Made by a program: the position numbers and the translations under genes. A stretch of DNA of 6,061 nt from Fen-7 sp041494285 (lineage in GTDB: Archaea > Halobacteriota > Methanosarcinia > Methanotrichales > Methanotrichaceae): the NCBI GenBank assembly GCA_041494285.1, contig JBGQAL010000160.1, forward strand, positions 1-6,061, read 5' to 3'. Below, in pieces: positions 4,588 through 6,061 of this stretch (its first letter is position 1; the number at the start of each line of letters is the position of its first letter). The notes under the pieces are model-generated. The model was not told the origin of the DNA, ran no database searches, and saw only the letters and a program-made list of their open reading frames with translations.

Positions 4588-4616
4588 CATCTTCTGCCAT
4601 CCAGGGTTTCATCAAA

Positions 4617-4636
4617 TATTCATGAATTCATGAATA
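4617..4636. promoter_or_regulatory. 20-bp perfect palindrome, probable ArsR/SmtB-type operator
   Basis: A perfect palindrome is formed by two tandem TTCATGAA units flanked by TA and TA. Its outer half-sites ATTCA and TGAAT resemble those bound by ArsR/SmtB-family metalloid sensors. It directly abuts the BRE/TATA region of arsM, so a bound dimer could block or modulate assembly of the transcription initiation complex. That a metalloid sensor binds here is inference; no regulator gene is in the window. Confidence 0.5.
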
Positions 4637-4651
4637 AGAAACCTTATTAGA
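4637..4651 (+). promoter_or_regulatory. BRE/TATA promoter of arsM
   Basis: AAGAAACC (BRE-like) at 4637-4644 precedes TTATTAG at 4645-4651. The predicted transcript start is about 4672, giving a leader of about 60 nt. That start falls within the left arm of the hairpin at 4669-4689, so either initiation is slightly earlier or the repeat is a DNA-level site. Confidence 0.4.
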
Positions 4652-4668
4652 GCGTAAGTCCTATCTTA

Positions 4669-4689
4669 GCGGATGCGATCCACATCCGC
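4669..4689. promoter_or_regulatory. GC-rich inverted repeat at the arsM transcript start
   Basis: GCGGATG at 4669-4675 is perfectly complementary to CATCCGC at 4683-4689, with a 7-nt spacer. An alternative inner pairing is GGAT/ATCC. It could be a second operator near +1 or a 5' stem-loop of the arsM mRNA. It stands out in an otherwise AT-rich intergenic region. Confidence 0.4.
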
Positions 4690-4719
4690 GAAGTCAATAT
4701 TCAAGATTAAACGAATATC

Positions 4720-4725
4720 GAGGTG
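4720..4725 (+). promoter_or_regulatory. Ribosome binding site GAGGTG that fixes the arsM start at TTG 4732
   Basis: GAGGTG ends 6 nt before TTG 4732. The in-frame GTG at 4723 is part of this SD and is unlikely to be the start codon. Confidence 0.6.
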
Positions 4726-4731
4726 TTTACA

Positions 4732-5556
4732 TTGAAGGATAGAGAGATTAAGCGGGCAGTACGAGAGGGCTACGCCCGTATTGCCAAGCAGGCAACGTCT
4801 TACTACGCTTCTCGCAGATGCTGTGGAACTGACGTTCACGAAGATCTGAGCAAGAGGATCGGGTACACCGATGAGGAGCTCAAGGCAGCACCCCCAGAGT
4901 CGAACTTGGGTTTAGGCTGCGGAAACCCGGTAGCATTGGCATCGATAAGGGAGGGCGACACGGTCCTTGACCTGGGTTCCGGGGCGGGTTTTGACTGCTT
5001 TCTGGCATCCTATAGGGTTGGCCCCAAGGGCAAGGTCATCGGAGTTGACATGACCTCAGAGATGGTGGAAAAAGCCAGGGCCAATGCCAGGAAGGGTAAC
5101 TATACAAATATCGACTTCAGGCAAGGTGAGCTTGAGAACATGCCAGTTGCAGACAACTACATCGACGTAGTCATCTCAAATTGCGTAATCAATCTGGTCC
5201 CGGACAAGAGACGGGTCTTCAAAGAGGCGTTCAGGGTTTTAAAGCCCGGTGGCAGGCTAGCCGTCTCAGACATAGTGCTGCTGAAAGAGCTTCCTGATTT
5301 CGTGAAAACGTCGACAGAAGCGTACATCGGCTGCCTTGCAGGAGCTATAATGAAGGACAGTTACATCGAGGCTATGAGATCTGCAGGGTTCCAGAACATT
5401 CTGATAGCGGATGAATCGTCTTTTCCCATAGAGTGCTTGATCTTCGATGCTGTCGGACCAGCGTTCATCAATATGCCCAAGACGTCTCCTGAGCAACTGA
5501 AAGAGGTTGAAGAATCTATCTCCAGCATAAAAGTAGTGGCTGTAAAGCCGCAGTGA
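4732..5556 (+). CDS. arsM: Arsenite S-adenosylmethionine methyltransferase (ArsM family)
   Basis: This protein (274 residues from TTG 4732) is predicted to transfer methyl groups from S-adenosylmethionine to trivalent arsenic, giving methylarsenite and dimethylarsenite. The Rossmann core has motif I at 78-87 (VLDLGSGAGF), acidic Asp106 (IGVDMT), and SNCVINL at 149-155 before the post-core KPGGRLAVSDI at 171-181. The family cysteines are in place: Cys63 (GLGCGNP), Cys151 and Cys201 (GCLAGA) correspond to the arsenic-binding trio, and an N-terminal CC pair at 30-31 matches the additional site of larger enzymes. Length is typical of the prokaryotic branch. The promoter carries a palindrome of ArsR-operator type. 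It is not followed by other ars genes here; the downstream neighbour is convergent. A related substrate such as antimony cannot be excluded. Confidence 0.94.
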   Translation: MKDREIKRAVREGYARIAKQATSYYASRRCCGTDVHEDLSKRIGYTDEELKAAPPESNLGLGCGNPVALASIREGDTVLDLGSGAGFDCFLASYRVGPKGKVIGVDMTSEMVEKARANARKGNYTNIDFRQGELENMPVADNYIDVVISNCVINLVPDKRRVFKEAFRVLKPGGRLAVSDIVLLKELPDFVKTSTEAYIGCLAGAIMKDSYIEAMRSAGFQNILIADESSFPIECLIFDAVGPAFINMPKTSPEQLKEVEESISSIKVVAVKPQ

Positions 5557-5626
5557 GCGGATCAACATTAGTTTTAGAATTCATGGGAAAACATGGGAGT
5601 TGTTCTGGCTTAATTTCGTGAAGTGT

Positions 5627-5650
5627 GACATTGACAGCTAGGTCGATGTT
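5627..5650. terminator. Hairpin between the convergent arsM and small-ORF genes
   Basis: ACATTGAC at 5628-5635 pairs with GTCGATGT at 5642-5649 around the 6-nt loop AGCTAG (one internal G-U pair, plus an outer G-U at 5627-5650). A T-rich stretch follows toward 5666. Lying between converging genes, it could end arsM transcripts and may work in both directions. Confidence 0.4.
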
Positions 5651-5662
5651 TCATGTAGTTCT

Positions 5663-5914
5663 TTATTCCTTAAGCATGAACTCTCGTGGCCATGGCTCAG
5701 TTTCCTCATAACCAGGTTTTGCATAGCAGATCTCATCATATCGATTCTGAATCATCTCCTCCACGTCCGAGACCCTGACCCTAAAGACTTCGGCCAGGAT
5801 CTCCTTAGCGGTCTGGAGTTCCAGAACCCTTAGATCCAACAAGGGAGCCATAGGTCTATGCCCAATTACCGACCTTTTTTGCGGCCGTCTTATTCTCTCA
5901 AGAACTCCTGCCAT
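5663..5914 (-). CDS. Small conserved-looking protein of unknown function, 83 residues
   Basis: The predicted protein has three parts. The basic N-terminus (residues 7-20, with RIRRPQKRSVIGHR) could contact nucleic acid. A strongly helical middle spans 25-60 (LLDLRVLELQTAKEILAEVF, then SDVEEMIQNRYDE). The acidic C-terminus contains PGYEETEPWPREF. No signal peptide or membrane segment is present, so it is cytoplasmic. I do not recognise the family. The heptad-like spacing of hydrophobic residues in the middle suggests a helical hairpin or dimerisation. The start is ATG 5914. No SD precedes it, but a weak TATA-like ACTTATCC lies about 25 nt upstream (near 5939-5942 on the minus strand), which would make it leaderless. 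It is convergent with arsM. Its protein-like composition makes it more credible than the other short frames here, but homologues are not verified. Confidence 0.6.
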   Translation of the reverse strand: MAGVLERIRRPQKRSVIGHRPMAPLLDLRVLELQTAKEILAEVFRVRVSDVEEMIQNRYDEICYAKPGYEETEPWPREFMLKE

Positions 5915-5992
5915 AATTAGCTATTACTACGTGTATGGATAAGTAGTTTTGCTGGAAATTAATTGTAATAAACCATCTTTACATAAAATAAA

Positions 5993-6012
5993 GTATCAAT
6001 AAGATACATAAA
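5993..6012 (+). promoter_or_regulatory. Inverted repeat and TATA-like element near the right edge
   Basis: GTATC at 5993-5997 is complementary to GATAC at 6003-6007 across AATAA. The right arm overlaps ATACATAAA (6004-6012), which is TATA-like and about 22-25 nt before the ATG at 6030. The overlap could let a regulator control this promoter. Confidence 0.3.
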
Positions 6013-6029
6013 GACGAATTAACAAAAAA

Positions 6030-6061
6030 ATGGTTCTCACCTCCGGTATGCGTGTTATATG
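6030..6061 (+). CDS. Possible start of a leaderless gene running off the right edge (partial)
   Basis: ATG at 6030 opens a frame reading MVLTSGMRVI up to the window end. No SD precedes it, but a TATA-like element at 6004-6012 is at the distance seen for the leaderless genes in this window. Ten codons are too few to name a product, and a chance open frame is possible. Confidence 0.3.
   Translation, partial: MVLTSGMRVI

Noticed and set aside
5266..5568. Minus-strand 100-codon frame inside arsM
   Set aside because: It is a shadow of arsM, whose conserved motifs establish the coding strand.
6033..6050. CACCTCC near the right edge as a 16S rRNA 3' end or minus-strand SD
   Set aside because: The flanking bases do not match the conserved 16S end, and the minus-strand frame after a GGAGGTG there stops after about a dozen codons without a normal start.

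Overview
The window looks like a piece of a methanogenic euryarchaeal chromosome, most plausibly a Methanothrix (Methanosaeta) relative. This is inference. It rests on archaeal BRE/TATA promoters about 25 nt upstream of predicted transcript starts, two genes that appear leaderless, Shine-Dalgarno sites of the GGTGGAG/GAGGTG type, frequent AGA/AGG/ATA codons, and secreted proteins rich in N-glycosylation sequons. No tRNA, rRNA, CRISPR array or intact insertion sequence is visible.

Layout. Positions 1-690 hold no large gene but several short protein-like segments: a 51-codon ORF with a CxxC-x6-CxxC pattern, and an apparently frameshifted 95-codon relic. A leaderless DedA/VTT membrane-protein gene follows (696-1319). 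Behind it, on the minus strand, lies a 5'-truncated segment (1398-1622) that aligns by eye with the C-terminal half of a universal stress protein. Next come two genes for small exported proteins of unknown function (1627-2133 and 2293-2916), each with its own promoter and ribosome binding site. The first carries three tandem 12-residue repeats.

The stretch 2917-3480 has no convincing protein gene. It contains the most interesting object of the window: a strong archaeal promoter followed, at the right distance, by a stretch of about 275 nt (3119-3393). That stretch folds by simple complementarity into a closed multibranch RNA with three separate perfect 9-bp pairings, several G-U pairs valid only for the plus strand, and a terminator-like hairpin just after it. 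It matches no RNA family I recognise and is a candidate undescribed structured ncRNA.

The right part holds a convergent ATP-binding universal stress protein gene (3481-3927, minus), a divergently oriented four-helix membrane protein of unknown function (4039-4587), and an ArsM-type arsenite methyltransferase (4732-5556). The arsM promoter region has a 20-bp perfect palindrome resembling an ArsR/SmtB-family operator and a GC-rich leader hairpin. A convergent gene for an 83-residue unknown protein (5663-5914, minus) follows, and at the right edge possibly the first ten codons of another leaderless gene.

The genes look like single transcription units rather than one operon. The common theme is envelope and stress functions: membrane homeostasis, secreted proteins, Usp and arsenic detoxification. 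For gene 1627, gene 2293 and arsM, the longest open frame starts at a GTG or TTG inside or upstream of the Shine-Dalgarno site. The SD position argues for shorter proteins.
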